This document shows positions 44,591 to 53,953 of a stretch of 64,000 nt of DNA, piece after piece (within the stretch, counting starts at the first letter, position 1; each line of letters begins with the position of its first letter). Under the pieces are notes generated by a model, which made no database searches, was not told where the DNA came from, and saw only the letters and a list, made by a program, of their open reading frames with translations. Source of the DNA: Bacteroidales bacterium UBA4345 (GTDB lineage: Bacteria; Bacteroidota; Bacteroidia; Bacteroidales; Paludibacteraceae); the NCBI GenBank assembly GCA_002396385.1, contig DGTD01000108.1, positions 1 through 64,000 on the forward strand, written 5' to 3'. The translations under genes and the position numbers were made by a program.

Positions 44591-47512
44591 TTATTCTTTA
44601 ATAAACTGGTTTATGTAAACTCCGTTATTGGTAATCACACGCACGGTGTAGATGCCTTTAACAAGGTTTGATACGTTTACAGGCCCGTTTAAAACGGCTG
44701 TTGTTATGATTTGGCCTGCAGCGTTCAAAATTTGAACCTTAGCTACTCCTTCTTCAGCAATTTCGATGTTCAGTTCACCATATGCAGGGTTAGGGTACAG
44801 TTTGCAGTTGTAGTTGCTGGTGGTTTCTGTTATTCCGGCTCCTTGCTCGTATTTCGCATAAACAATGGCTCTGCCGCAGCCGCTACCCGCCTGAATCTGC
44901 CAGTTGGCTATAGCGGTCATAGCTCCATTGCTTGACTCGCCATTGCTGACTCCGGTAATTTCAATAGCGTCGCCCATGTTTTTGTAGGTGCCGTATTGCG
45001 GCCCTTTGTCGTAGAAAGCCACGCTGCTGCTGCTAGGCTTAGCGTACATGCTGTAGCTGCCGGCTTCTAACTCAATTGGCTTGCTGAGCTGCACAGTATA
45101 CCATCCGGCTTTAGATATGTTTATAGCGTCAGAGACAAACTCTCCCTTAGAATTTCCTTCCAATACGAAAGAAATGGTCTGGCTTCCAGCTGTATAAACA
45201 TCTTTGATCAATACGTCAAATCCGTTAATCAACACAGGTTTCTTCACTTTGAAAAGAACGCTGATGTTTCCCCAGTTAAGCGCTTCGCCCGAGAAACTTG
45301 ACTTTTCCGGACCGGCTACAAATGAAGAGCTTCCCGCATTTTGAACATAGAAGGTACTGTTTTTGCTGATTTTCGTGGTGTAGGTGCTGCCAGTGCCTAA
45401 CAGGTTCCCGTCTTCTGCCGCATCGTACCACTCATAGTCTCCATCGTCCTCAACTTTCAGGACAACAGTCCCGTCGGAAGTTGATACCGCATCTGAAACC
45501 TTAGGCAGCTTCGATGTGACGGTGCTCGCCGCCTTCTTGGAGGAACAGCCTGTCGCGGAGATGGCTACCTGGTAAGAACCGGCTTGTCGAACAGTCAGTT
45601 TGCTGCCAGTTTCGTTTGCAATAATGTCGCCGTCTTTGCTCCATTGGTAGGTTACGTTCGCGTCAACAGTCGCATCGAATTCGAAGAACGCTGGGTCGCA
45701 GAGTTCAACCATTCTCTGAATGTCAGGCGATGGCAGATCGGCAAGGATCTCCACTTTGCCTTCGGTCTGCCATTCGCCGGCCGAGTCAATTACACAGGTG
45801 TAAGAGCCTGATTTTGTCGCCTTGTAGGTACTTGCGTTGGCACTCTTCTCAACTTGAGTCCCGTCGAGCAACCAAGTGAAGGTCTTTTTCCCGTCGGCTG
45901 GCACTTTGCTGTCAAGGGTAATCGATTCCAAGCCACAAATGCTCTTGTCTTCGCCCAACTCAGGAGTAGGGTGACCGAACTTGTTGGTGTTGACCGGATT
46001 GAGGATGGAGTTGATGTAACCCAAAGCGCTAACCAGTCCGGCATTGTAGTCGATGCCGCCTTCAGAAAAAGTGTATTGTTTTTCACTGTCGGTGTAAGCA
46101 CCGTCGTTCAGTGAACCTCCCACCATATAGCCTAACTGCATAAACTTCTCTTGGTTGGAAAGGTTGCCTTCGTCGTTGTTGTCCAAACCGTAGAAGTTGC
46201 GGTGGTGTGGGTAGTGTGGGTATTTTTCTCCAAAACCAACGATGTAAGAGAAATTCCTCCCATTGCTTCCCATAATGTATTCAATTGAGGCGAGAGCGTA
46301 AGGGTCAACCTTGTCGAGGTCACCATTCATTTTGGCATACAGGCCTCTGACGAACGATTGGTTAGCTGGGAATCGGAGAATTCCCCATACGTCGTTCTTT
46401 ACGTTCATAAAGTGTCCGCTGGCTGGCAGATACATGTTGGCAAGAAACGAAAGGGCAGTCTTGGCGTTGCTTTGTTCCGTTCCGCTACCATACATGGCCA
46501 TCAGGTAGCAGGCCAGGTCTTCGGTGTTGTTGTAGCAGAGCGAGAAATTGTGGTTGTAGCCAGATTCCTTAGCCATCCAGCCCGAATATTTTTTAGCTTC
46601 TGCCAAATAGGAGCCGTCGCCAGTGGTTCTGTAAAGTTCCATACAGAGAATAACAATATCAGGCTCAAACTTGTCCTTGGCGGGGTAGTAACCGCCACCA
46701 TCGGCATTGCTTTTAGCCGTCTTGTCAACATATTCGTAAGCAGTTTTAGCCTTTTCCAGACATTTTGCAGCATAGGCGGGATCAAACGGTTTGTAAGACC
46801 TGGCCATCGATGCCAGAGTGGCACCGCACAAGGCTGTCATAGAGGTTGTACCGCCGGTGGCTTTCTTCACAGGGCGCGAGCCTTCCCGCTCACCGCCTTG
46901 GCTTCTTGGTAGCACCGCCTTTACTGACGAAGTACACCAAATCTTGTGGTCGTCGTCGCCATTGCCTACCTGGTAATAGAAGGTGCCTTCGTTTCGGATA
47001 CACTTCATAAAGTAGTCAGTGGCATATTTCACCTCGTCAAGAATGTCGGGAATGCCGTTAGGCTTTCCGGCTTTTCCTTCCCAAGTGTAATTGCTTGCCG
47101 CAATATACCCCTCGTAGTTCTGAGAGTAGAAATCTTCATATCCCCCTGGAAATTCGCTATAGCCCAAAGCCAGCATATAGCCGGCGAAATATTCAGTTTG
47201 TCCGAACTTTACATGGTCGCCACAGTCAAACCAGCCTCCGGTAAGGTCGTAGTCGCCGTCGGCATCTTTTACGAAGTCTTGCCCTTTCACAAAACTTCCA
47301 AGGTATGGGGTTATTTCTGAAGATGTTTTTGTGGGCTCGTGCTCGGCTATCAGCCAGCTGTGTCCGGCGCCTGAACGTTGCGCTCCGTAGAAACGGGCCG
47401 TCATCCACAGCGCTTTTTGGTACTGCTCTTTGTCGAATTGCTGTGCGTGGGTTGCTCCTCCCAACGAAGACAAGAGTAGTGCGGTTGTTATTAATTTGTA
47501 AGTGTTTCTCAT
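44591..47512 (-). CDS. Large secreted GH9 endoglucanase with C-terminal beta domains and T9SS type A tail
   Basis: 973 residues with a signal peptide (MRNTYKLITTALLLSSLGGATHA). Residues 25-515 form a GH9 catalytic domain close in sequence to the one at 41373-43187: WFDCGDHVKFGQTEY, YPHYPHHRNFYG and EGGIDYNAGLVSALGYI are in place. Three Ig/PKD-like segments rich in Trp/Tyr follow (about 520-750; TFTWLLDGTQVEKS, YQWSKDGDIIANETGS, YEWYDAAEDGN). Next comes a beta-rich domain at about 760-890 that may bind carbohydrate (WGNISVLFKVKK, SYSMYAKPSSSS). From LYPNPAYGELNIEI (about 900) it ends in a type A sorting domain. It is probably the larger partner of a pair of surface cellulases. A -7 box TATATTTG (minus; plus 47556-47563) lies 44 bases upstream. 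Confidence 0.92.
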   Translation of the reverse strand: MRNTYKLITTALLLSSLGGATHAQQFDKEQYQKALWMTARFYGAQRSGAGHSWLIAEHEPTKTSSEITPYLGSFVKGQDFVKDADGDYDLTGGWFDCGDHVKFGQTEYFAGYMLALGYSEFPGGYEDFYSQNYEGYIAASNYTWEGKAGKPNGIPDILDEVKYATDYFMKCIRNEGTFYYQVGNGDDDHKIWCTSSVKAVLPRSQGGEREGSRPVKKATGGTTSMTALCGATLASMARSYKPFDPAYAAKCLEKAKTAYEYVDKTAKSNADGGGYYPAKDKFEPDIVILCMELYRTTGDGSYLAEAKKYSGWMAKESGYNHNFSLCYNNTEDLACYLMAMYGSGTEQSNAKTALSFLANMYLPASGHFMNVKNDVWGILRFPANQSFVRGLYAKMNGDLDKVDPYALASIEYIMGSNGRNFSYIVGFGEKYPHYPHHRNFYGLDNNDEGNLSNQEKFMQLGYMVGGSLNDGAYTDSEKQYTFSEGGIDYNAGLVSALGYINSILNPVNTNKFGHPTPELGEDKSICGLESITLDSKVPADGKKTFTWLLDGTQVEKSANASTYKATKSGSYTCVIDSAGEWQTEGKVEILADLPSPDIQRMVELCDPAFFEFDATVDANVTYQWSKDGDIIANETGSKLTVRQAGSYQVAISATGCSSKKAASTVTSKLPKVSDAVSTSDGTVVLKVEDDGDYEWYDAAEDGNLLGTGSTYTTKISKNSTFYVQNAGSSSFVAGPEKSSFSGEALNWGNISVLFKVKKPVLINGFDVLIKDVYTAGSQTISFVLEGNSKGEFVSDAINISKAGWYTVQLSKPIELEAGSYSMYAKPSSSSVAFYDKGPQYGTYKNMGDAIEITGVSNGESSNGAMTAIANWQIQAGSGCGRAIVYAKYEQGAGITETTSNYNCKLYPNPAYGELNIEIAEEGVAKVQILNAAGQIITTAVLNGPVNVSNLVKGIYTVRVITNNGVYINQFIKE

Positions 47513-47596
47513 ATGCAGTTACTGTTTTGTTCTTTTGTTATTGGTTCAAATTACCCAAATATACGTATTATTTCTATGTGTACGTTTTTTCCTCTT

Positions 47597-50500
47597 TTAA
47601 AAACGTATTAGAGTGAAGTGCCCGGTCTCTTCCTGGTCGTTCAATTGTACCACTATCCTGTACCAATAGTCGGTCGATGGCATTGGGTGCCCGTTGTAGG
47701 TCCCATCCCATCCGTCGTAGTAGTTGTGGTACGTTTTCAAACACTTTCCCCACCGGTTGTATATCTCGATGGTGTATTCGTCGTAGAGTTCGAGATTCTT
47801 TATTTCCCACCGGTCTAAGATGCCGTCTCCGTTCGGAGTAACCACTTTAGCCGGAATTACGGGCACATAGTAGCTGAAGCGCTTTTTGGCAATGCAACCT
47901 TTATCGTCTTTAACATACGCCATGTGTACACCGATGTCCAGTTTCTCAAAGTCAATGTTGTTGTGCCAATCGCCTAAACTGTCTATTTGGTAGTAGTAAG
48001 GCTCTGTTCCATTGGAAACAAGTATGACAAGTCCTTCTCCAGATTGATTTACTCCGGCTGCTGTAATAATCGGACTTGGAGTCGTTACAATTCCCACGTT
48101 CAGAGTGTCTTGGCAGTAGCCGTTGTCAAGACTCACCTGGTAACTTACCGAGTCGCCTCTGAACACGACATCGGTGTTGCTGCAGGTTGGACAAGCGACA
48201 CCTGTGGTCGGCTCCCATTGGTACTTGGTGGCCGGAATAGAGTCAAGGTGTACGCTCAAATGGTGCTTGCCACAAAGGAGGAATGTAGTGTCGTCTAAAT
48301 GAACACTAGGGACGGCAATAACAGTGATGCGGGTCTTTACCTTGCATTCGTAATTGTCAAATTCCATCAATGTGGTGAAAGTCGTATCTCGGCTCATCCA
48401 TTCTCCGTTTAATATCTGTACGGGTTTGTCAACACACGTGCGGTATACGAAAGCGGTGTCGTGTTGGTAACCGTAACTTACTTTGTAAACAATAAAACTG
48501 TCGCAACCAGCCTGATCGGTCAGTGTGTCGCGGAAAGAACCCACTTTGCTGAAGATGTGCCCGTTGTACGTTGTGCTGTCGCCTTTGCATATGGTGATAG
48601 GTATCACCGTTGGAGTTCCGGGTCTTGTGACGGTAAGGCGGAGTATGGTGGTGCTGTCGCAACCGCCAGCTGTTTTGCTGACTTGTTTATAGATGCCCGA
48701 TTTTGTGTAAACCGTATCGTTGAAATGGTATTCTTGTCCTTGACAGATGGTATCGAATATGGTGGCACTTATTGGGTAGGTTGTTAACCGTAGGTACACG
48801 GTACTGTCGCATCCTTCAGGTGTTTTAAAGGTCCGTTTGTAATTGCCCGGTTCTTTTAGTAGCGTGTCGCCGAACAAGAATGAACTTCCTTGACAGATGC
48901 TCTCGTTAACAATGCTGTGTATTTCTTCTACTTGTAGAATAAGCGTTACGGTGCTGTCGCATCCTTCAGGTGTTTTAAAGGTGTGTTTGTATTTTCCAGC
49001 CTTACGGAGTTCGTTGCCTCCGAACAAATAGGAACTTCCCTTGCATATGGTGACGGTTTCGTCCCTTTCAATAGCATAGGTGGTCAGGTGCAGGGTGACC
49101 GTGCTGTCGCACCCGTCGGGCGTTTTGAACGTATGCTTATAGTCTCCCGCCACACTGTAGTAGGTGCCCCCGAACTCGAAAAAGCTGCCCTCGCAGATAG
49201 ATGCCGAGAATTCGGAGCTGATAGGGTAGGTGGTCAGATGCAGCGTAACCGTGCTGTCGCACCCGTCGGGCGTTTTGAACGTGTGCGTATAGTTTCCCGC
49301 CACACTGTAGTAGGTGCCCCCGAACTCGAAAAAGCTGCCCTCGCAGATGGATTCTGAAAATTCGGAACTGATAGGGTAGGTGGTCAGATGCAGCGTAACC
49401 GTGCTGTCGCACCCGTCAGGCGTTTTGAACGTGTGCGTATAGTTTCCCGCCTTGTTATAGATGTTACCCCCGAACTCGAAAGAACTGCCCTCGCAGATGG
49501 ATTCTGAGAATTCGGAACCGATAGAGTAGGTGGTCAGGTGCAGGGTGACAATGCTGTCGCAGTTACATTCAGGCACTTTTACGGTGTCGGTGTAAGAACC
49601 GGCTTGGGTAAGAAGCTTGCCATGAAAATTGTATGAGCTGCCTGTGCAGATACTGTCGTAGTTGACGCTGCTACGGAAGTGGAAGTCTAAAACCGAATAG
49701 ACAATACTGTCGCATCCCTCAACTGTTTTAAGAGTGTCGATATATATACCGTTCTCGGTGTATTCTTTCCCATTTATTCTTACAGTGTCACCGTGGCAGG
49801 TATACACTTGGTAAACAGAATCTTTTTTTATTTTCGGTATGTCAATGTCGAGAATCATATAGACCGGTTTGCTACAAGGGTCCAGTTTACCCCAAACCAG
49901 GTATTTCCCTGAAACAGCGTTTTGGTAATCAATGACTGGATTAGGGTCGTCTGAAGTCCATCCATTAGGTCCCTCCCAGTGGAAGTCTTCTAATAGGTTG
50001 GATACAACAGAGAGATAGAGCGTACTATCGTTACAGTCGGGAAGGTCGAAAGAGGCTTCAATGGTCACTTCCGGTTGGGGCTCGCATTCAGGAAAAGTCT
50101 GAACGTTCGAACAATCTTTAAAGTCCTCGTGGTATTCGGTTCCGTTGGTATAGTCCCAATAGTCTATCTTTTCGAGCCATCCGCCCCATTTCTCCCAGTA
50201 TGCAGTAGGGTTTACCACTTTACAGATGTGGAATGCCTCTTTTCTGTAAATGTAGCCGTTCCTATAAAAAAAGAGGGTGTCGTCGTGGTAGTCGAAGCCC
50301 ATCTCGTATTTGTCGATAGAAGCCTTTAATCCTTTTATTGGTTTGTGCTTGTAGTAACTGGTGTCAGAAATCTCCAGATGTATGGGTTTGTCTGCCGGCT
50401 TTCCGTTGATTTTTGCAAGCGATGGATTGTCCGTGTAGCCAATAACGTCGATTCCAATAACTGCTAGCGACTCCCCCCAAGACCCTATACGGGAGTAACC

Positions 50501-50800
50501 AGTAAACCTAATACTCCAGTTGTTCGAGGAGCATGTCGTGTCCTTCATTTCGAAATAGGGGTGGAGTTTCGAATTGTCAGCATCGTAGTCGGGGATATTG
50601 GCGCCTAAACTGTCGTTGAAGAATTCATTTGGTAAGTATTCCAACCATTGGTCGGTTTCTTCGTTGTAAAGATAACCCCTCCAAATGTTGCCGGTACTAC
50701 AATCGTCGGTCGCAGCCTTGGCAGGTTGTGACCAAAACAGGCAAGAGAGCAGAAGCACCAATGCCGTGAGAATGTATGTACCAGTTACCCTATTATGCAT
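47597..50800 (-). CDS. Large repetitive T9SS type B surface protein
   Basis: 1067 residues with a signal peptide (MHNRVTGTYILTALVLLLSCLFW). The first 270 residues are a non-repetitive Trp/Tyr-rich region (WRGYLYNEETDQWLEYLP). About 330-720 consists of tandem 50-residue repeats of the type SICEGSFFEFGGTYYSVAG / YTHTFKTPDGCDSTVTLHL, each with two cysteines that could form a disulfide. After two further beta domains the protein ends in a gliding-type C-terminal domain (VTPNGDGILDRW, IYNRWGK, TGHFTLIRF), the type B sorting signal. It is probably an adhesin or scaffold. It lies just upstream of the large GH9 gene on the same strand, 84 bases apart. A -7 box TATATTTG (minus; plus 50835-50842) precedes it. 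Confidence 0.85.
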   Translation of the reverse strand: MHNRVTGTYILTALVLLLSCLFWSQPAKAATDDCSTGNIWRGYLYNEETDQWLEYLPNEFFNDSLGANIPDYDADNSKLHPYFEMKDTTCSSNNWSIRFTGYSRIGSWGESLAVIGIDVIGYTDNPSLAKINGKPADKPIHLEISDTSYYKHKPIKGLKASIDKYEMGFDYHDDTLFFYRNGYIYRKEAFHICKVVNPTAYWEKWGGWLEKIDYWDYTNGTEYHEDFKDCSNVQTFPECEPQPEVTIEASFDLPDCNDSTLYLSVVSNLLEDFHWEGPNGWTSDDPNPVIDYQNAVSGKYLVWGKLDPCSKPVYMILDIDIPKIKKDSVYQVYTCHGDTVRINGKEYTENGIYIDTLKTVEGCDSIVYSVLDFHFRSSVNYDSICTGSSYNFHGKLLTQAGSYTDTVKVPECNCDSIVTLHLTTYSIGSEFSESICEGSSFEFGGNIYNKAGNYTHTFKTPDGCDSTVTLHLTTYPISSEFSESICEGSFFEFGGTYYSVAGNYTHTFKTPDGCDSTVTLHLTTYPISSEFSASICEGSFFEFGGTYYSVAGDYKHTFKTPDGCDSTVTLHLTTYAIERDETVTICKGSSYLFGGNELRKAGKYKHTFKTPEGCDSTVTLILQVEEIHSIVNESICQGSSFLFGDTLLKEPGNYKRTFKTPEGCDSTVYLRLTTYPISATIFDTICQGQEYHFNDTVYTKSGIYKQVSKTAGGCDSTTILRLTVTRPGTPTVIPITICKGDSTTYNGHIFSKVGSFRDTLTDQAGCDSFIVYKVSYGYQHDTAFVYRTCVDKPVQILNGEWMSRDTTFTTLMEFDNYECKVKTRITVIAVPSVHLDDTTFLLCGKHHLSVHLDSIPATKYQWEPTTGVACPTCSNTDVVFRGDSVSYQVSLDNGYCQDTLNVGIVTTPSPIITAAGVNQSGEGLVILVSNGTEPYYYQIDSLGDWHNNIDFEKLDIGVHMAYVKDDKGCIAKKRFSYYVPVIPAKVVTPNGDGILDRWEIKNLELYDEYTIEIYNRWGKCLKTYHNYYDGWDGTYNGHPMPSTDYWYRIVVQLNDQEETGHFTLIRF
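48651..49713 (-). repeat. Tandem 150-bp (50-residue) coding repeats
   Basis: The segment GTGCTGTCGC (coding GCDST) or close variants recur at 48651, 48801, 48951, 49101, 49251, 49401 and 49551, exactly 150 bases apart, and again near 49704. The units at 49101-49550 are nearly identical at the DNA level, while the outer ones are more diverged. Confidence 0.9.
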
Positions 50801-50878
50801 TATGTGTTAATTCGTCAAATGATTGGCAGTTTTGCAAATATAGTAATTTTTTTATTCTTTGTACTGTAATATAGTTTT

Positions 50879-52096
50879 TTATAAGTTGCGGTTGATTAGC
50901 CCGAAGTCTTTGTTGAATTTCATGTAAAGCCCGAACGAGAAGTCACATTTGCTTTCTTTTAGGTCGTAATAGGCCTGTGCCTCTACGCCGAAAATGCCGT
51001 GTTGGTAGAACCATTTCCCCGTTATCATATTCCTTTCCTTTTGTTCGAACAGCGGGTCGTATTTTGAAACGGACATAAACAGATGGCTGCCGCGCGTTCC
51101 GATGTAACCGTTTCCATACCAATAGCCTCCGAACAGGGCAAAACTCTTGTTGTAGTAGGCAAGCATAGGGTAGATGCCGTATCCGTCTTTAAAGCGGGTG
51201 TACACATCGTTACTGTTGTTCTTGTAGCCGAAGGCCATAGCGGTAACCCGCCAGTGCCGGTTGATGGCCCAGTCTATTCCGGTTCCGGCATTGAAGATGG
51301 TTTCCAAACTGGTGTCCTGAAGTGCCGTGAATTGGCCTCCACGGTGGGTTCCCATAATGTCGATAGGAATTTGGAAGCATTTGTGGGTGGAGTTTCCAAA
51401 CATCAGACGGTTACTGCTGCCGATGGTGAATTTTTCTTGCTCGGCCTCCCCTGGCTCCAGAAAGTTTTCCCAATTCAACCACGTGTCGCTGGTAAAGCGG
51501 AAATGATCCCAGTTTTTGAAAATCATTATTTGCAGACCGTCTTCCTGATTGTTGTAAAAAAAACGGTCGAAGTCGTACATAGGCTCATACAAACCATGGT
51601 TGAGGTTGCCATAGATGGTTCCGCCCACCAGATGAAGCCAATCGTTAGGTTGGTATTCTATGCGGAAAACGGGTTTTACGTGCAGACGGTGGTCATCGCC
51701 CGCAATGCCCAGAACCTGTGCGCCGGCCTCGACGTTGAACGCCTCCCAACTGCGGGTGCGGAACTTTAGGGTCGGCGTCAGGAAGAAGCCTACAGCCGTG
51801 TAGCCTTTCGTTTCCGGAAGAAAGTATTCCGCATCGCGAGTGAACTGTAGCGCATTAACGTTAAACGACAGCGTTTGGCCATCGAACCGGCTGGTAGGGT
51901 AGTCGTGTAGGTAGAAAAAGTCTCCGTTGCTATGTCCGACGGCTTCTAATCGTATGGTTAAGTCGTCGTCGACCGGTTCTGTTTGCTCGTCAATGAATGA
52001 GATGACCGAGTCGGCGCTGATCCCGGTGAAGGATGCGTCGTTCTGTGCCGACGCGCATGTGGTCGTTGCGGCAAGCCACAGGTATTTTAGTTTCAT
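50879..52096 (-). CDS. Probable outer-membrane beta-barrel protein of unknown function
   Basis: 405 residues with a short signal peptide (MKLKYLWLAATTTCASAQ). The mature part is rich in alternating aromatic and polar residues (LSFNVNALQFTRD, VKPVFRIEYQPNDWLHLVGG, FDFSFGLYMKFNKDFG-like CDFSFGLYMKFN near the end). This suggests an outer-membrane beta barrel of about 14-16 strands, but I recognise no family. It lies 78 bases upstream of the large type B surface protein on the same strand and might assist the exported glycan-active proteins; that is inference from position only. Confidence 0.65.
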   Translation of the reverse strand: MKLKYLWLAATTTCASAQNDASFTGISADSVISFIDEQTEPVDDDLTIRLEAVGHSNGDFFYLHDYPTSRFDGQTLSFNVNALQFTRDAEYFLPETKGYTAVGFFLTPTLKFRTRSWEAFNVEAGAQVLGIAGDDHRLHVKPVFRIEYQPNDWLHLVGGTIYGNLNHGLYEPMYDFDRFFYNNQEDGLQIMIFKNWDHFRFTSDTWLNWENFLEPGEAEQEKFTIGSSNRLMFGNSTHKCFQIPIDIMGTHRGGQFTALQDTSLETIFNAGTGIDWAINRHWRVTAMAFGYKNNSNDVYTRFKDGYGIYPMLAYYNKSFALFGGYWYGNGYIGTRGSHLFMSVSKYDPLFEQKERNMITGKWFYQHGIFGVEAQAYYDLKESKCDFSFGLYMKFNKDFGLINRNL

Positions 52097-52245
52097 ATTG
52101 TTTTTTGTTCTGTTTTCTATGCGAATTTACTAAAATGAAACTAATTATTGCCGAATTGTATGATTTATTGTTTGACAGAACTTTATTTAGAAATGACGTA
52201 AACGCCAGCGCATTTGTTCTATCTGCCCAATATACTCCTTGATGC

Positions 52246-53523
52246 CTAGTTCAGGATGAATAGGAAATAAAAGTGAGCGGCAATGTCAATTATAAATATG
52301 AAAGACGTGACAAGTAGAATTTTCTTGTAAATGTTCGGCTTATCATCATAACCCATTATTTTAAGGACAGCGATGACCTCGACTTCTGAGAGGTCTGCTA
52401 TGTCTTTTCTGCTTAGAAACCTTTTGCGGACGAAGTACAACATAAAAGCGCTGGGAAGGCCTAGAAAACTACAAAGACCCGTCATCATTAGAATAAAAGC
52501 TATGATAGGACGTGTATTAAACAGATTGTTATATAAACTGTCGAGGTTTAATGGATAATGGTCAAAGTTATTATAACCGATGTATAATAGAGCGAATGTA
52601 AGCGAGAACGTTGTAAAAAAAACTGCTCCTTCTCGTTTCTACAAAGACCCGTCATCATTAGAATAAAAGCTATGATAGGACGTGTATTAAACAGATTGTT
52701 ATATAAACTGTCGAGGTTTAATGGATAATGGTCAAAGTTATTATAACCGATGTATAATAGAGCGAATGTAAGCGAGAACGTTGTAAAAAAAACTGCTCCT
52801 TCTCGTTTGTATTGTTTTTTGAATATAGGAAGGTAGGTCCGGCATTTCTCTTTGAAATCTTTTTCCTGTTCCTCAGTCTGTATCCCTTCTACTTCGTTCC
52901 ATTTCAACATCTCGTCGCGGGTATTTACCTCCTCAGAAGCAATATCCTTACCACTCCAGTAGACAATGGCCTTCTCTATATCATGGTTGTCGAAGTCATA
53001 ATCGCTTATGTTGCAGTCCTTCTTTTCAACATTCCCCCTCATCGTCCAAGTATTCAATAGTAAAGAAGAACGCCTTCCCCCGCTTGTGAATGAAAGCATG
53101 CTCTATCTTTTCCCATAGTATGGTTTCCTTGTGGTCGAAGGTGATGCCTCTTTCTCCGATGTGAATAATCGGATAGCTCACGATTCTTATTTTGCCATTT
53201 TGTATGGTGAGGTTCTTAAGAAGAGACAGAATAACGAAAGGAAGAGTGAATAAGCCAGCCAATGCCATCATTGACCAAATCTTATTTTTAAATTCTTCGT
53301 TTATTGTAATCTCATGAATAACAAAAACAAAAATACACCATAAGAAAGGACTAAAGATAAGTAGCCCCCAACGGTTCAGTACCGAAGCTTTTAATTCGAT
53401 TTCTTTTCCCTTTTTCCTCGTTGCCCTGTTAGGGAATGCGGCTTGTGTCCTATTGTCTACTTTAAGGCCAGCACCGCCATCTTTTATACTGATTCCTTCT
53501 TGTTTTATTTCTGGTGTGTTCAT
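52246..53523 (-). pseudogene. Membrane-protein gene disrupted by a 170-bp tandem duplication and a C-tract frameshift
   Basis: Three successive minus-strand frames belong to one gene. Frame 1 (53523-53026, MNTPEIKQEGIS... two membrane segments, then IEYLDDEGEC) stops at a G5 run on its strand (plus 53034-53038). Deleting one G joins it to frame 2 as EYLDDEG-NVEKKDCN. Frame 2 continues with CRTYLPIFKKQYKREGAVFF and more membrane helices to ILMMTGLC, then runs into junk (RNEKEQFF) because a perfect 170-bp duplication follows. Frame 3 (52488-52246) repeats MMTGLC and continues SFLGLPSAFMLYFVRKRF to the proper end. With both lesions undone the protein would have about 368 residues, a PH-like or helical cytoplasmic part and four to five membrane segments. 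I recognise no family. Alternatively frames 1 and 2 could be separate overlapping genes. Confidence 0.75.
52469..52808. repeat. Perfect 170-bp tandem direct duplication
   Basis: Bases 52469-52638 and 52639-52808 are identical throughout. The unit is not a multiple of three, so it shifts the reading frame of the host gene. The bases flanking the two copies show no microhomology. Confidence 0.97.
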
Positions 53524-53953
53524 AGCCGTTTACTTTTATGACTGTAGATTGTCCCTAAATAACTTGTTCTGCAAAAATATACACAAGCAAGAAAAAATAG
53601 CTCTTATAAATATGTTTGACAACATAATAATAGAACCCTTCTGGGTGACTTGTTGGTGAATAGGAACGCGTAGGCTTATCCTGTAAAAGTTGTCTGGATA
53701 GGTTCTTCTCTTTGATTTCTACTGCATTCGTAGACTCTGGAAAGTTTCCTCATATTCGAAAAAAACGGACTAAGAAAGAAAAAAGTGGTTCGGAAAGCGC
53801 GTTTGAGAATTCCTGAAATATTTCCTATATTTGTTAACACTAGTTGTATAAAGAATTGTACATCTATTTGTTCTTTGCAAGTACACAAATCACACTGATT
53901 ATTATAAACCGTTTTCTCCATTCTGGGAATGGTAAACTAAATTAATACCGCTT
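53524..53953. other. Intergenic region upstream of hppA and of the disrupted membrane-protein gene
   Basis: About 430 AT-rich bases. It contains a minus-strand -7 box TATTTTTG (plus 53572-53579) for the disrupted gene and the strong hppA promoter at 53802-53833. A short minus frame at 53676-53921 has no coding character. Nothing else is recognisable. Confidence 0.5.
53802..53833 (+). promoter_or_regulatory. Promoter of hppA
   Basis: TTTG at 53802-53805 is followed after 20 bases by an exact TATATTTG (53826-53833). This leaves a leader of about 115 bases before the ATG at 53954. Confidence 0.7.

Noticed and set aside
48651..49713. Interpretation of the 150-bp periodic repeats as a CRISPR array
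   Set aside because: The period is exactly 50 codons inside an open frame and the whole unit is repeated without variable spacers.
52469..52808. Interpretation of the 170-bp repeats as an insertion-sequence end or CRISPR unit
   Set aside because: There are only two adjacent copies made of host coding sequence, with no inverted ends, spacers or transposase.
53676..53921. An 81-codon minus frame upstream of hppA
   Set aside because: It covers the hppA promoter, lacks a signal or domain, and shows no start context.
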